DNA from: Xylocopa sonorina
Lineage: Eukaryota; Arthropoda; Insecta; Hymenoptera; Apidae
DNA length: 64,000 nt
Reading direction: 5' to 3'
Assembly (NCBI RefSeq): GCF_050948175.1
Contig: NC_135197.1
Coordinates: 7,396,501 to 7,460,500, forward strand
Part shown: positions 52,015 through 64,000 of the stretch, in pieces
Numbering within the stretch: position 1 is the stretch's first letter
Layout of the letters: each line of letters begins with the position of its first letter
The notes under the pieces: model-generated
Seen by the model: the letters and a program-made list of their open reading frames with translations, nothing else
Told to the model about the DNA's origin: nothing
The model's database searches: none
Position numbers and translations under genes: made by a program

Positions 52015-52746
52015 ACACGAAACAAAAACCATTTTACAGACGAAGGTTCTCTGCTTCCAACGAGACTGGTTTCATTCAAAAATAATTCCTAACATAGGAG
52101 CAGTGGTTCTCCAAAATTTCTTAAATTTAATCCATATTTTAGATACGTTTCAGGATGTATTAATGAAAAAATGTGAAAGTTTTAGGCAAATATAGTTTAT
52201 AATAATTATATCAGTTACCATCAACGTTGAATAAGAGACTAACAAGGGCTACAAAAGGCTTTGCAAGTCTGAAATTGATCAACAGAAGTTAATAAACGAT
52301 CTTCAATTCCGACAAAAAATTTCTCCAACTAAATTCCCGTTCTATCCTACAATTTAAATGACAATTTACTAGCTTCATTTCTATTAAAAGTCATCGTACG
52401 TCGAAATTCATCCCAACACCCGTTCAATCTTTCCTACGAATGAGAAAAAAAGACTTGGACCCGATGACTCCGTGAAAATGATACGTAATCGCGCCAAATC
52501 GTACGCTCGAGTGTTGATACCTTCGTGCCTCGCGTTTCATCCCTCGTCTCGTCGAACGCGCGACACGCGATCGACCCATCGTCTCTCGTTCGCGATCTCT
52601 GACCCGCTCGAGCGCAAGCGCGCACGCGATGCTCGAGAAGCAGGTGCAGAATCAGCAGAGCATTAGCCGGTGCCGTGGGTGTGCATCAGCACCGGTGGCC
52701 ACCGTAACCGGCGAACGCGTCGGCTCCTCGTCACGTATTCACCCAC

Positions 52747-52944
52747 CTTGTCCCTGTTCGTAGCCGCCTCGAGTAAGTAAACGCGGGTGCGCACCGCCGC
52801 GGGACCGAGAAAGATAGCGTCGAGCGAGGCATGACCGGTGCGCGCCCATGAATATTTATCGCCGTCACTCAGTGGCACGGCACACTTCTCGTCGACGCCG
52901 CGGCGCACGATGACGTACAGGGTGCTCGAAAAGTATCGTTTCAT
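52747..52944 (-). CDS. Candidate first coding exon of a shortened dystrophin isoform
   Basis: This is a 66-codon reading frame starting with an ATG and ending at an AAG/GTGGGT donor (donor at 52741-52746). The translation begins MKRYFSSTLYVIVRRGVDEK, contains a hydrophobic patch SLDAIFLGPAAV, and ends YLLEAATNRDK. It resembles no family I can name. It ends in phase 0, matching the candidate exon at 44410-44511, which in turn matches the first recognised rod exon. The surrounding 52.65-53.04 kb is CpG-dense, as expected near a promoter or conserved exon, and codon third positions are mostly G or C. A CCAG/G acceptor-like sequence just before the ATG means an internal or 5'-UTR splice cannot be excluded. 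It could also be a chance open frame or part of another gene. No strong TATA box is visible on the minus strand upstream. Confidence 0.33.
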
Positions 52945-55900
52945 CCTGGACGAGCGGGGTGAACGACCGCGACAAGCCCACCCCCCCCGCTCTTCGACGA
53001 CTGTCGCCCAGGAATCCGCCGATCGAACGCCGGATTTATGTTGGAATTATAATTAGCGGCGATAGCTTTGGCCACGGTTAATTGAATTGTTACGTGGTTT
53101 CACGGGGGGCTGATTGATGGATCGACCTGTCGAGGCGACGCCGTGCGCCCGCCGTTTTCGATCGCGCGAACGACGCCAACGGGGTTCTCGATTGTCCGTG
53201 TACTGGATTAGACGAGCAGTTTTCTGTATTTACAGAGACATCTCGAATATTCATTACGTTTTATAGGCTGTTCTATTTTCTTCATCAGTTTCGTTTTCTA
53301 ATTATTTGTAAATACGACTGAAAATTTTAATTGTGTCTTAATAAATATGACAGTGAACAGAGAATGAGTGAATAACAACTATCATCCGATTCGAACAGCG
53401 AGAAAACCATGGCGTTGTCGCACAAGATACAATTCCGCAAGTAGTACGAGTCAACCATTGGTCGGACATTCACATCAGACGAACGTTCTACGTTTCTCTT
53501 CTCGACAAAATGAAACGTATCGCGTATTAGAAGCCATGCGAACAGAAAAAGTCGAACAGAAGCCATGCGTAATCTATGAAAAAGAAGAAGGTTGGTCACT
53601 TTTCGTTTAAGCATCGATGTGGATACCAGAGACGGGGGTGCATTTTCGTAATTCCGCGCTCGCGCGCGGCTGACGAGGGTGGAACGGGGTGTTTTATAAA
53701 ACAGGAAAAGCGGAACGCGCTCGTGCAACTTTTAATCTGTATTCATGCTCTTCATTGCACCCGTAATTAGCTGCAACGGTGTTTCTCTGTCCCGTGAGAC
53801 CGTTGGCTGAAATAGAATAACTACGCGGAGAGAAGCCACGCGTCGTCGAGCCAAGCAAGATTGGATCCGCGCCGGCCACCCGTTCGAGGGACAGCCAGCG
53901 AGAGTTCGCGTAAATCCTTCCAGCGAGCTTTTTACTCGCTTAACCCGGCCATCAGCTTGTTAATAATCGTAACGCTCGAAAATTGCGCGCTGTTTAATCG
54001 TGAACAGTGAACGCGACGCTGGAATAATCTGGATTAATTTACGAACAACCTGGCAGGCTTTAATGTCGGTTAATCATAATCAGTTACACTTGCGTTTAAT
54101 CCTCTCGAGGGTTTTTAAAAGCGTTAGCATTTTTATTAGAGTCGATTAATCGACGGACCAACGCGAGCACCTAACATCTCGAGTATAAGATATCTCGAAG
54201 CCAGAAAATTCTGATATTTTCGTCTCTGCGTGGACTCAGGCTTCCCAGCGACGTATCGCGGATACGACGTCGTTTCGAACGACCCGTACACGTCTTACTT
54301 CGCAGAGTCAACACGTTTCCCGTGATATAAAAATAACGGTGAACGAAATCGAAGAACACGAGACAGCTTCTGTTGACTCCTGAACGATAGCAACGGTGGA
54401 ACAGACGTATGTAAATAATGTAAAGGGAAAGGGTCAGTAATGCGCCGCGGAGATGCAGTTGCAGTGCATCAACGGGGGAAGCTGCGCGAGCCAAGAACCG
54501 AGAGCAGTTTCTTTTACCAAATACATCCGAGCATCGAATATTCAGCGATATTTCCAAGGATTTACGATCGCCCAGAAAAAAAAAGAGATAAAATACCAAG
54601 GAAAACCCTGGCCTCGCAATAAAATTTCCTGCAGATCCTGTTACCAAACGGGAATCAGGTTTTATCGGACGTTCAGATCGAGAAATAATAATCACTCGAC
54701 TCGTTACAACGGATCGACGAAAAGATTTTTCGTCCCACGATCTTTACACATTCGAACCAGATAGAGAACAGTGGAGAAACGGAGCGAGGAGAGACGTAGA
54801 AACGACGAGGAATCGAAGACCTGTGTAAATAACGATAAAAAGACCGTCAGAGGAACGCCATGGTGGAATCTTCCCGATACGATCGCCATCCATCATATCG
54901 TTGCTCTCTTTTCACCGATCCATTTTGCGGCGCAATAACGTCAAGCTTTAAGCCCGCTGTAACATTTTCAGACGAGCACAAGACTCTCTCTCGTACACTT
55001 AATTAATTACTGCCTGGGCTCCGTCCCTTCTCTGTTCTCTCTCGTCTCGTACCAAAGGGCCAGCGCGGGCGCCATCGTCGAAACGCGGACCGGTACCACC
55101 CGCGAACGGGCCGTGAGCGCGGCGGACGAACGTGTACAATCATTCATTGCGATAACGGGCGATCCATTCCAGAAAAAGGCTTTTAATTAACGCCCGGACG
55201 GGCTGGAAATTCATTAAACTTTCCGCAAAATGGAACACCGCCGAGCACACCCCCAAACCCACCCCCGTCGCTTCTGGCGAACTCTAAAGAATAGCTATCG
55301 CGTCGGATACTTAGCGTTTAATATCTTGCTAGCCAGATTCGCCAACTTTCCCGTTTAAAAGCTGATCGCTCGCGGATCTGTCGTTGGCCTTCGATAGGGA
55401 TTACTCGCGGTTCAGGAAAATACGGTCCATTGAATTCACCCGCGAGGGGATGGCGCGTACGAAACGCGGGACCATCGGGGTGGTGGTTTGTCATCCGACG
55501 CGTTGTCACCGTCCAAAGGGAATTTGTGTAACGGAGTGACGATTTAATACCGTCCGTCCGGGTCCCCTTTCTGTGTGGGATTATTTCGAGATCGGAAAAC
55601 CGAGACGGTGCGAAGATTAAGGCTGAAAAGGCGGTAAAGCTCGGAAATCGGGGACAATCCACGGTGGCTTGAAAGCGCGAAAGTTCAAGGTACAAGATCA
55701 ATAGCATCAGCTTAGGGACGGCTGAAAGGTTAAAAGGTAGAAACTCCAAGAGCTCACGTGTTGCCAAGTTTTTCACCACGTCTCCCCTCCCTCTATCAAA
55801 CGAGCACTTTCTTCTTTAAACGTCACCTACGTTCGAGCACCCATTCTCCCTTTTCTACCGGTAGTTACGGGACGATCGATGAAAACACGCTCGTGTTCGC

Positions 55901-58900
55901 GTTTTACAATCGTCTGATGCTATCGATGCAACGTTTCAAGTGTACTTAATAGAGTTATCGAGTGGCAGAAATTTAAATTCATTTATTAAAGAGATTTTTC
56001 ATAGACGATTTAACGTTTTATATTTCGCGACGATTAAATTTTTCTACCCTGCACGAAGAACGACCAGACGAAACCGATTTACCGACCCCGACGATGCGGT
56101 CGTATTAGATTATAATTTTCTAATTTCGCCCTGTCAGCGTGTCTAGCGTTTAACAACATTAGATTACTACGCCATAATTGCCAGCCAGCCGCTGTAATAC
56201 CTTTAGCGCCCCTCACGACGTACTCTTTCGTTTTCCACCCCTTTGCTATCCTCCTACCCCCTCGTTTCATCCTCAAAGATAGTCACCCCCCAGTGGCGGC
56301 CAGACGCTTCAATTAGCGTCCATTTTACGAGCCGAAAACACGGGGAATATCGCTGTCGACGGGGGGTTTCTTTAATAATCGCGGCGTCTATTCTAATTTC
56401 CCGCGATTCAGTTTGCGTTCCGCGGTAAATTCAAAATTAATAGCCCTGGTCGGCGGTAAAAGCGTCGTTCGGGTGAACCTCTGGCCACCATAAAACACTG
56501 TGGTCTAGTCCGTAAAAAGGAAACTAGCATGATCATATCGTTAAACGGCGCGCAGTACGAAAGTCTCGATTGGGCATAAAAACCGCGATAAATCAGCGGC
56601 CGCGCCGCTGGCGCGGAAACGCAATTAAGCCAGCCGCTGGAACGGAGAAAGTTCGGCTGGCCGGATTGCCTGAAAGAGCTTTCGCTATTAGCGAAGATGA
56701 CCAATGCCAGAGATCATTCTTGGCCCGCCGCCAGAACGGTGGCTTCCGTGGCGAAGATATCGTAAAAACCGACGATTGTTATATCCCAACGGAGCAGGGG
56801 TAGGGTGGTGGTGAAATATCGGCCAATCGAAGGTCGCTACGTTCGTGGAATTCGGTGGTAAAATTCATCGAGAACTGCGAAGTTCAAGTTCGTGGACGGG
56901 GAAGTTGGGAGCAGCCGCAATCTTTTTGATCTTCAAGCGCCAAGCTGGAATTATAGCGGTCGATGTGTGTTTTGCGATTGAAAGCTTGATTAAAAACTTG
57001 ATTGAAAGCCCGCCAAAGAGTTGTGTGATTAAAAATTCGAAGGCTGAAAACCTAGACGAAGCTCCAAAGATAGGCTGAAGGAAATTTCAAGTAGACAAAC
57101 TGTATCTAAATACTGGACGACAGGTTGATGTTAATAAGAAATGAATTTTAGTAGGTCACAAAAGTAGATTAATTTCGTAACTACGATGTATAATTTAGCC
57201 TGTATTTTATAGGTCGTTAATTCTTTAGGTAAATAGGAAGTCGATCAAATTGACGCCAATACGGGCGTCAATAAAATCGCCGATGAAACGATTACGATCG
57301 TTATATCGCGCTTTAAATGAAACGCTCTTATTGCGCCCCGGGCGACCGAAACACGTCCGCCATTGGCTCTAATCGTTAAAAATATTCAATTCTTAATTGC
57401 CACGCGAAATGAACAATTAAACCGAGATTCATGGACGCGGTCGAGCGCGGCGCGTGCGATCGCATAAACAAAAAAAGAATTCGATTATGCAAACACGGCC
57501 GCGGATCGTTGTTCGCTTTGAAAGCGTCGAATAAACCCAAGCCACGAGTTTCCAATTTTGTCCAATCAATAAATTCCGCATCTAATATCTCGTATCTTCC
57601 TCGTCCGCTCGCGACGGGGGTGGCCGTGGAACGATGCTGGCCATTTGGCTCGCGTTTCCATGAAATCGGCCGCGTTTTTAACGCCGCGAGACAAACGATA
57701 CGGAGCTTTCGATCCTTGGAAATTACCCGTAATCGCAGCTGCGAGTAATCGTTTTGTTCCGCAGTCGAAGGGGGATGCACCGTCGATGTTGCGGCACGAT
57801 ACAGCGCAGCAGTCGCCTCGTTGCTGAACGATCCTGTAATTTTCTTCTACCTTTGCCCGTGCGTATCAATTGGAAATTAATCTCCGCTTCGAAATCGTAT
57901 TTCTCCAGACGAACCACTGTTCTCCATGAGTGGCGAAAATGCTTCAAACGTATATCTTCGAAACAGCGCATTAACTAATTAAACGAGAACTTGTGCGAAA
58001 GTTGTACAACCAGATTTTCGAATCCATAGAAAGAAACAGCAGACCATGGCGCGTGAATAATATTCCGCGCGAGCGGTTCGTCCACGAATTAATCGTAAGC
58101 AATATTGCTCCCGGCGCGACGGTACGATAACGGCATTAACACGGGGCGCGCAGTAAACAGCGCAATTAAAATCGCTAACGAAATTGCGAGCCACGCGACG
58201 CATCGTACGACTGCTACGCCGCGTTTCAATAAATTTCATACGCGTGGCACACGGCGAACACGAACGTAGGGCGTCGCGCGTAGGGGTGGTCGGTGGTAAT
58301 CGAGACGCGGAGGGACAGGGAGAATCGTAGAGATCATCGTTGTCGCCGGAAATTCATTGCCGCGCGTTAAGTGAACGCGAAACTCGGCATCGTTCTTCCC
58401 GCGTCGTTAATCGTGATCTCGCGATCGATCGCGACGCGTGTCCCCTGGTTTTCCAGACAATGAACGCGCCCAACCCCTGAACCTGGAGTTGGTTCACGCA
58501 GGTCGATATAAAGCACGATCGATTCTCGATTTATCAATACTATTATCTCAACATTTCTCCTGGCGCAGTTCCCGTCAGAGCTGGCTCGATGATGCATCGC
58601 CTCGGGCAGGTGCAATTCCTCGGTGCATAATTGCAACTGCATCGTTGCATCCGAGCGCGTCTATGCCCTATCGGTTCGCGGCGCAAACGATCGTGAGCGG
58701 TTCTCGCTGGCTGGCGCGCGCGCACGCTCGCCTCTGGGTTAGGGGCAAACATAGACCCGGCGTTTGGTCCACGGTGCATCAATCATCCTTGATATCTGCG
58801 ACTATGTGGGTATACGGGGCTGTAATTTGTAGGAGATCCGTGTCTAACGTTCGATAAGGGAACCACCGGAGCAAGAAAGATGCTTCCCAGACGGGGACGT

Positions 58901-61900
58901 ATCTTGGAAATTGTTCTATGGAATGATGGAGGAGATTTTCTTCGAGGGCTTCTGTCGGCTGGATTTGTAAATTCGTTCGAGGGAAGATGGAAACGTCTAT
59001 TTTATCCGCGTTAAGTGTTCTCCGCTGAAAAGAATCGAGAACGATATCAGAACTAAGATTTTGAATCGTACCGATTTTTCGAAGGTAGTAAAATTAATGA
59101 TCGATGAGAGTAGCTCTGTTATTTTTGGACGTTTCAGCTGGTAGGTATGTCGAGATTGAAATAGATTTCTAAAATACACATTCTTCGGTTGGCTACAGGG
59201 TGGGAGGCTGGAAAAAATACTCGAGCACCAGGCGCAGCTTAATTTCGCTCGCATGCGGAGTTTCGAGTGACCCTTGTGCTTTGTTGCTTTTTTTTTTTGC
59301 TTCTTTTTCGCCCACAGCGTGGGTCGCGCGCTGCTGGTTGAAAGAGTCGCGGGCGAATTAATTTATTTCGAGGGTATCGAGGGCAAGGTGGATTCCAGAC
59401 GAGTGTATTTACAGAGAGTTCATAACTCGCTGGAGGAGTTCGTAATTAGCGATACATTCTCCCGGCTCGATGCGACGGGTGCGTTCCGTTAACGACCTAA
59501 ATTAAGCTTACAATGACTCACTTTATTCCGCGCTGTTTCAATCACCGAAATTCGCCAATTTCATTCCAGAGTAACTTCAACAAGAACGAACATTACAGCC
59601 GTACGAGGACGTAGTTATCGTTGCGCAACACAAATGAGCTGCATAATCTAGAAGCTCGCGGATCAATCACCGTGCTGACAGAACGATAACCAACCAGCTA
59701 CTGCATCCCTTAAAACTAGAACAGTTGAGAACGTGCAGAAACACGTACAGTCACACCTCTAATGTAACGCGATAAAAACACGAATTACTCGAACAGGAAC
59801 GCCGCAGCATCGCCTAATCAAAGGGTTAATTACCGCAACTACAATCTCGATTCAACCCCTCAGATTCCGTCGTACGTCAAAGTACAAAACACAGAGAAAA
59901 ACCACCACCGTCCATCCCACCCCATCCACCGATCCGTCAACCGTCGAAGATTCATCACCGTTGGCAATTTCTCGACGCATAATTGCAATCGTAGCCCGGA
60001 CGCGGCGGCACTGTATCGGTTCGAAGTGCAGGCGACCGCATGCGCTTCAGGCGGCCTCTCCGAGAGAGGATCTCAACCCCTATTAACAGCCGGTTCGGAT
60101 AGTCAAGCCGGAGGGTTGCCAGGGGGTGGGGATTTGGCAGCGCCAAGAGGCGGCTGCAATCGAGCCCTCCATCGAAGGGATGAGAGAGAGAGAGAGAGAG
60201 GGAGAAGGGGATGGAAGGGGTGGAAAGGGGTGGAAAGGGGTGCGCGTCCATTCCGACACCGCAAATGATTACATTGCGGCCGTCCACTAACTGGCCAGCG
60301 ACCCTCCGCGGCCGACGTATCTGTCGATCAACAGGGGGATACCGAGCGAGGTGTTGATGTCCGTGGTTGGAGTTAGTCAACCCTGTCACCCCTATGGCCG
60401 CGCGATCGTTGCGGTCTTTCGACTTTTCGCCCGTGGTCGAGTTCGCCCCGATTGCCCTGGCCAGAGTGGAGATTGTTGTTTGGCTCGACTGTTCTTTTTG
60501 GCACTTGACTGGGGTTTTCGGTTTGTCTGGCCTGGGTGTTGATACGAGAGCATTCGCCAGGGATATGGATGAGTCAGTCAGTTCAGGTTCCTCGAAAGCC
60601 AACGGAGATTATGAGCGAAATGAACTATAAGACTGTTCCTCGGATCATTCGAGTAACTCGCAGAGTTTAACGAGAATCGACGTGAACAGAGTTTGTTCCT
60701 ATCGGTTCATAAATTCTCAGCACAGTATTTGGAGTCACTGCGATATTAATTATTCTCGTCGAGTTCGATGAAAACTTCGTGGCAAGATCGAAGAGGAAAT
60801 AAGAAAGATCGCGAAACGATAACGAGCTATTTGACCGTGGAGGAGTAAATCGAGGAATAATTAAAAAGCTCTGGCGAAGGGGTGGCTTCCGCGCGATCGA
60901 GCAACCCCGCGGCGTATTTCCCAACGCGACACGCGCAACGACCCGGGGATATAATCAGATCGTATTTCGTCTTTATTAAAAATAATCCGCAAGACACGAG
61001 AAGTTTGATGGGAGGCGATATAGCTGGAGGCAGAGGGGGAGGGGAGACTCGTCGGACGCGATTCGATTCAGGAACTTTTAAATCAAGTTCCCGAACTTCA
61101 CGCGGCGGTTAAATTGACGGCGCGTCCGCGATTCAGAATTTTAATACGACCTCGATTAACCGCGAGTTACAAGCGGGATAATCCCTCGCGTCACGCGGAC
61201 CGAGTTATTCGCGATCGTAATCCGCGATCGCGCTCAATCTGCTCCCACGTAATTCCATATTAATCGCGTGGGACGAGAGGAGAAAGGTAGCCACATTAGT
61301 GACACTGATAGAATTCAATCACTGACTACGATTCAAGGTTTCTCGAATCTATACCGTCATTTCGTACCTTCGACCTCTTATTCGACAAATTTCCAATTAC
61401 GAGGACGTTTATCGTCCTCGCGAAAAAAGGGGCGCTACTTTCTCTCTCTCTCGACCGTCTCTACGGATTTTCGTCCGATCGTTCCACTGATTTCCCACGA
61501 CCGCAGACCGCGACCGCAAACTGGCGACGTCCACTCCCAAGGGTCGCGTTTACGGTTTCAATAACCGCCTCTGACTCGGCTCGAATCAAGACGGCAAGGT
61601 CGTAAACCCGGTCGTTAGCCATTGTGAGGCATCGTTCCGCGTGTCTGTGCGCGACGCGCGGTATCCGGCCGCGGAACTGGCTGTGAATCGACTACCGGGT
61701 GCTCGCAGGGACGCGTCGATTATTAATAAACCGCGCGTATAGAATCGTGACGGCGATATCTGAAAGCGAATCGATGTTCGAAAGGCGAACGGGGAAGAAT
61801 CGCAGGCTGATGGATCGGACGTCGAGACTGTGCGCGACCAGGAACGCGCGCTGGCAACGGGGAGGAGATGATGGATGGGAGACGACGGCCGGCTAATTCG

Positions 61901-64000
61901 TAAGGAGCCGCTTATTGTGGCTCTGTTCCGAGTTCTGACGTGGCGCTTCCGGCGAGCGTGTGCAACGCGATAGTACAACACGATAGGAGAGAAAAAAGGA
62001 GGACGCTGGGGGAACTGGTTAGGCTGATGCTGGGCAATTTGAGTGGGAAGAAAGATCCTGGGCAGAGAGCGTGTGCGGGATCGTAGCAATTATGGCGTCG
62101 CGGAATCACGAGCTGCAAGTGCACCTCGCTGTGGGAGGAGAAAATGGTAATGCACCGTTCTTGCTTCTCAGGGAGTTATATCGAGGATATTGTGTCTTGG
62201 AGCCTTTCAGTGGTTCGAGCGCGAGAGTTACTGTGGATATCGTCGAACCAGTTGTATCCGATGCTCTCACGCGTCGCTGGGTATCGCGTGTTATTACGAA
62301 ATTGTTATCTAAGAATAATTTCAAGGGAATGATTCGATGAATCGTATGTTGATTAGCGTATGGAAAACTTGTGTGGTATCTCCTTAGCCATTCGCGCGGG
62401 CAATTAACGGTTCACGGAAGCGCTCGCGAGTATCTCGAGAGCAATTTTCCAGACAAGCTAGCCCTGAAAAGGCGCGCGATATCGCGCGCATGCATCGCAC
62501 GCGAATGGTAAATTAAGTTCGCACACTTGGATTGCATCAGACCAGAGCGAGGTTTCTTTAATCGTCAACTGCATCTGTTTGTCAGTCCCGGCGAAACGGG
62601 CCACAGGCGGTCCCCGGGACACGTAACAAGCGTAGCGCGAGGGGCATTCATGATTCATGGCGTTACGCAACCACGATATCTCGCTCTGGAAGACGTAACG
62701 CGAGTCTCGAACAATATTCTATCCCGCGGCCGTTCCTCGCGAACGGCGACCGGGATGGAACCCGCGAGGAGACGTTGCTCGCGAAAAGCAACAAGCAAGA
62801 AAGAAGAAAAATGGCCCTTGTTATTTCCCGTTCCTCGCGTCGTCCTGTTTATCCATCAAGGCTGCCGGCTTTTACATAACCATCCGGGGATCACAGCTAT
62901 TTTTCACCGTTATTACGATCAGCCGCGAGGCGATCGTTTCAAGAAAACCCACAGGGTCCGTTTCAAGCCTGGCGAATCGACGAACGGACAGCACCACGAG
63001 TGAACGTTGGGAACGTTAGCAGCGGCCGATTTTCTCGGATTACAAATGTCACGGCGGTTCCAGCGGCGAACGGAGATTAAAACCGAGCTGCCAGCTCGTG
63101 GATATAAATCAGCCGGATACGCAGGTGCGTCGCATCGATCAACCGAAATAACGCTGTTGGCCTGGCTAATCTGGCCGTGAAACGTGGTCCAGGAGCTGCG
63201 ATCTGATGCTGGATGAAGGGGAAAGACTGTGGCTCAAGTCGTGTGGCGTCGATGTTCATCGAACGTTGATACATCGCGTTACAAAAGTATCTTTGGTACC
63301 AGTTCATCCTTTAAAGCCCAGAATTCTTTTTTTTTCTTTGCTACAACTTTTACGTACATGCGTGACTTTTATCTCCAAGGCGCTTGGTAAGTCGAGATCG
63401 ATGATTGCACGCGTGCAGCGTAGTTCGACGCGAACAAGAAACAGCTGAAAAGCAACGTTTAACGACCCACGAGCGAATGCAAGATTCAAGACGGGGTGAG
63501 AGACACAGGATGGAAATGCATAGCCGTGCGCGGAGTCCCTGGTTTCTTTCAGGGATCGTTTCGTACTTAGGGAGATGGAAAAACATCTAGAAGGGCGGGG
63601 GACGCTGACGCGGTTCGTTGGAAAAGTATAGCAGGTAAATTAAGAGATGAAAGGGAAGGGGACGGCTTTTAGCTGATACGATTCGATATTTCTCTTTTCC
63701 CCGCGAGAATGCTTCTCCGTGTAACCCAGCTCTCGAGCCGCGTATTCCTCGAACCGTCCCTTCTACCTCCACCTTTTGCACGGCGGAATCATCAACGATC
63801 GAACGCGAGAATGATCGAGGATCACGCGTGATGTATTTGAACAAATCCCCGCAGCTGATCTCGCTCGATCGCGCTCGTAGCCTCGATTGAGTCGAATAAA
63901 CTCGGCTGGAAAATTGAAACGTCCATCAGAGAGGGCCGACGCCTTCGTTTCCGGCGAGCAGAAGGCCTTGGGGTTGAGACGGAGATTGATGACGCGAGAC
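52945..64000. other. No recognised gene, 11 kb; upstream flank or long-isoform intron
   Basis: For a full-length dystrophin transcript this would be intron. For the proposed short isoform it includes the promoter and 5' flank. I found no spectrin-repeat exon here. Three copies of the G-rich motif occur (53631-53641, 55259-55269 on the minus strand, 57613-57624), plus a GA/minisatellite tract at 60182-60240. The minus-strand frame at 59955-60602 is long (215 codons), but partly encoded by that repeat and lacks an early ATG. Confidence 0.6.
60182..60240 (+). repeat. (GA)n followed by TGGAAAGGGG minisatellite
   Basis: GA repeats at 60182-60200 are followed by three 9- to 10-base units at 60212-60220, 60221-60230 and 60231-60240. 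The tract encodes the SLSLS run in the overlapping minus-strand open frame. Confidence 0.93.

Larger units (their letters stand above)
44512..52746 (-). other. Non-coding interval, 8.2 kb, between the two candidate exons
   Basis: This interval would be intron if both candidate exons are real. It contains two copies of the G-rich motif (46051-46062, 47681-47692), a 52-base tandem duplication at 48979-49082 with a TATA-like sequence just after it, and paired hairpins at 51.69-52.01 kb. An unrecognised 187-codon minus frame at 46562-47125 overlaps a 139-codon plus frame at 46703-47122. Confidence 0.6.

Noticed and set aside
59955..60602. Minus-strand frame of 215 codons, the longest in the window
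   Set aside because: It has no early ATG, part of it is translated GA repeat, a long opposite-strand frame overlaps it, and no domain is recognisable.
63600..64000. Open minus-strand frame running into the window edge
   Set aside because: No similarity to a dystrophin repeat or any other family; it cannot be judged without sequence beyond the edge.

Overview
The window looks like nuclear DNA from an insect, most likely a hymenopteran (bee or ant). It has short exons with GT/AG introns, very long introns, and abundant undepleted CpG (CGCG, TCGA). The only recognisable protein is an insect-type dystrophin. The species is inferred; I cannot confirm it.

Almost the whole window is intron of one minus-strand gene, the dystrophin orthologue (Dys). 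In transcription order (high to low coordinates), four exons are well supported: 38663-38835, 19927-20071, 15055-15178 and 9549-9715. Their splice phases agree exactly (ends 2/0/1/0). Joined, they encode a continuous stretch of the spectrin-repeat rod close to its C-terminal end. This matches the part of human dystrophin that contains the motifs DLQ-EIE-H-DVY, DDAV-LQRRLD, LSL-EL--W and EVN--W. Both the N-terminal actin-binding domain and the WW/EF-hand/ZZ C-terminal region lie outside the window. An 18.6-kb intron separates the first two of these exons.

Upstream of that run are two further candidate exons, 44410-44511 and 52747-52944. They also join in phase 0 to each other and to the first rod exon. 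The far one opens with an ATG in a CpG-rich stretch. Neither resembles the repeat sequence expected at that point in full-length dystrophin. My best inference is an alternative 5' end for a shortened dystrophin, comparable in principle to internally promoted isoforms in vertebrates and Drosophila.

The remainder (1-9548, the introns, and 52945-64000) holds no gene I can recognise. It contains microsatellites, homopolymers, several perfect palindromes or hairpins, a 52-bp tandem duplication beside a TATA-like sequence, a pair of related hairpins suggesting an old interspersed repeat, and a strongly over-represented G-rich motif (GACGGGGGTG). Many open frames of 60-215 codons exist on both strands, but they overlap one another and show no family features. 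I treat them as chance. One, at 41-496 on the minus strand, is listed as a weak nested-gene candidate. I saw no rRNA, tRNA, CRISPR array or intact transposon.
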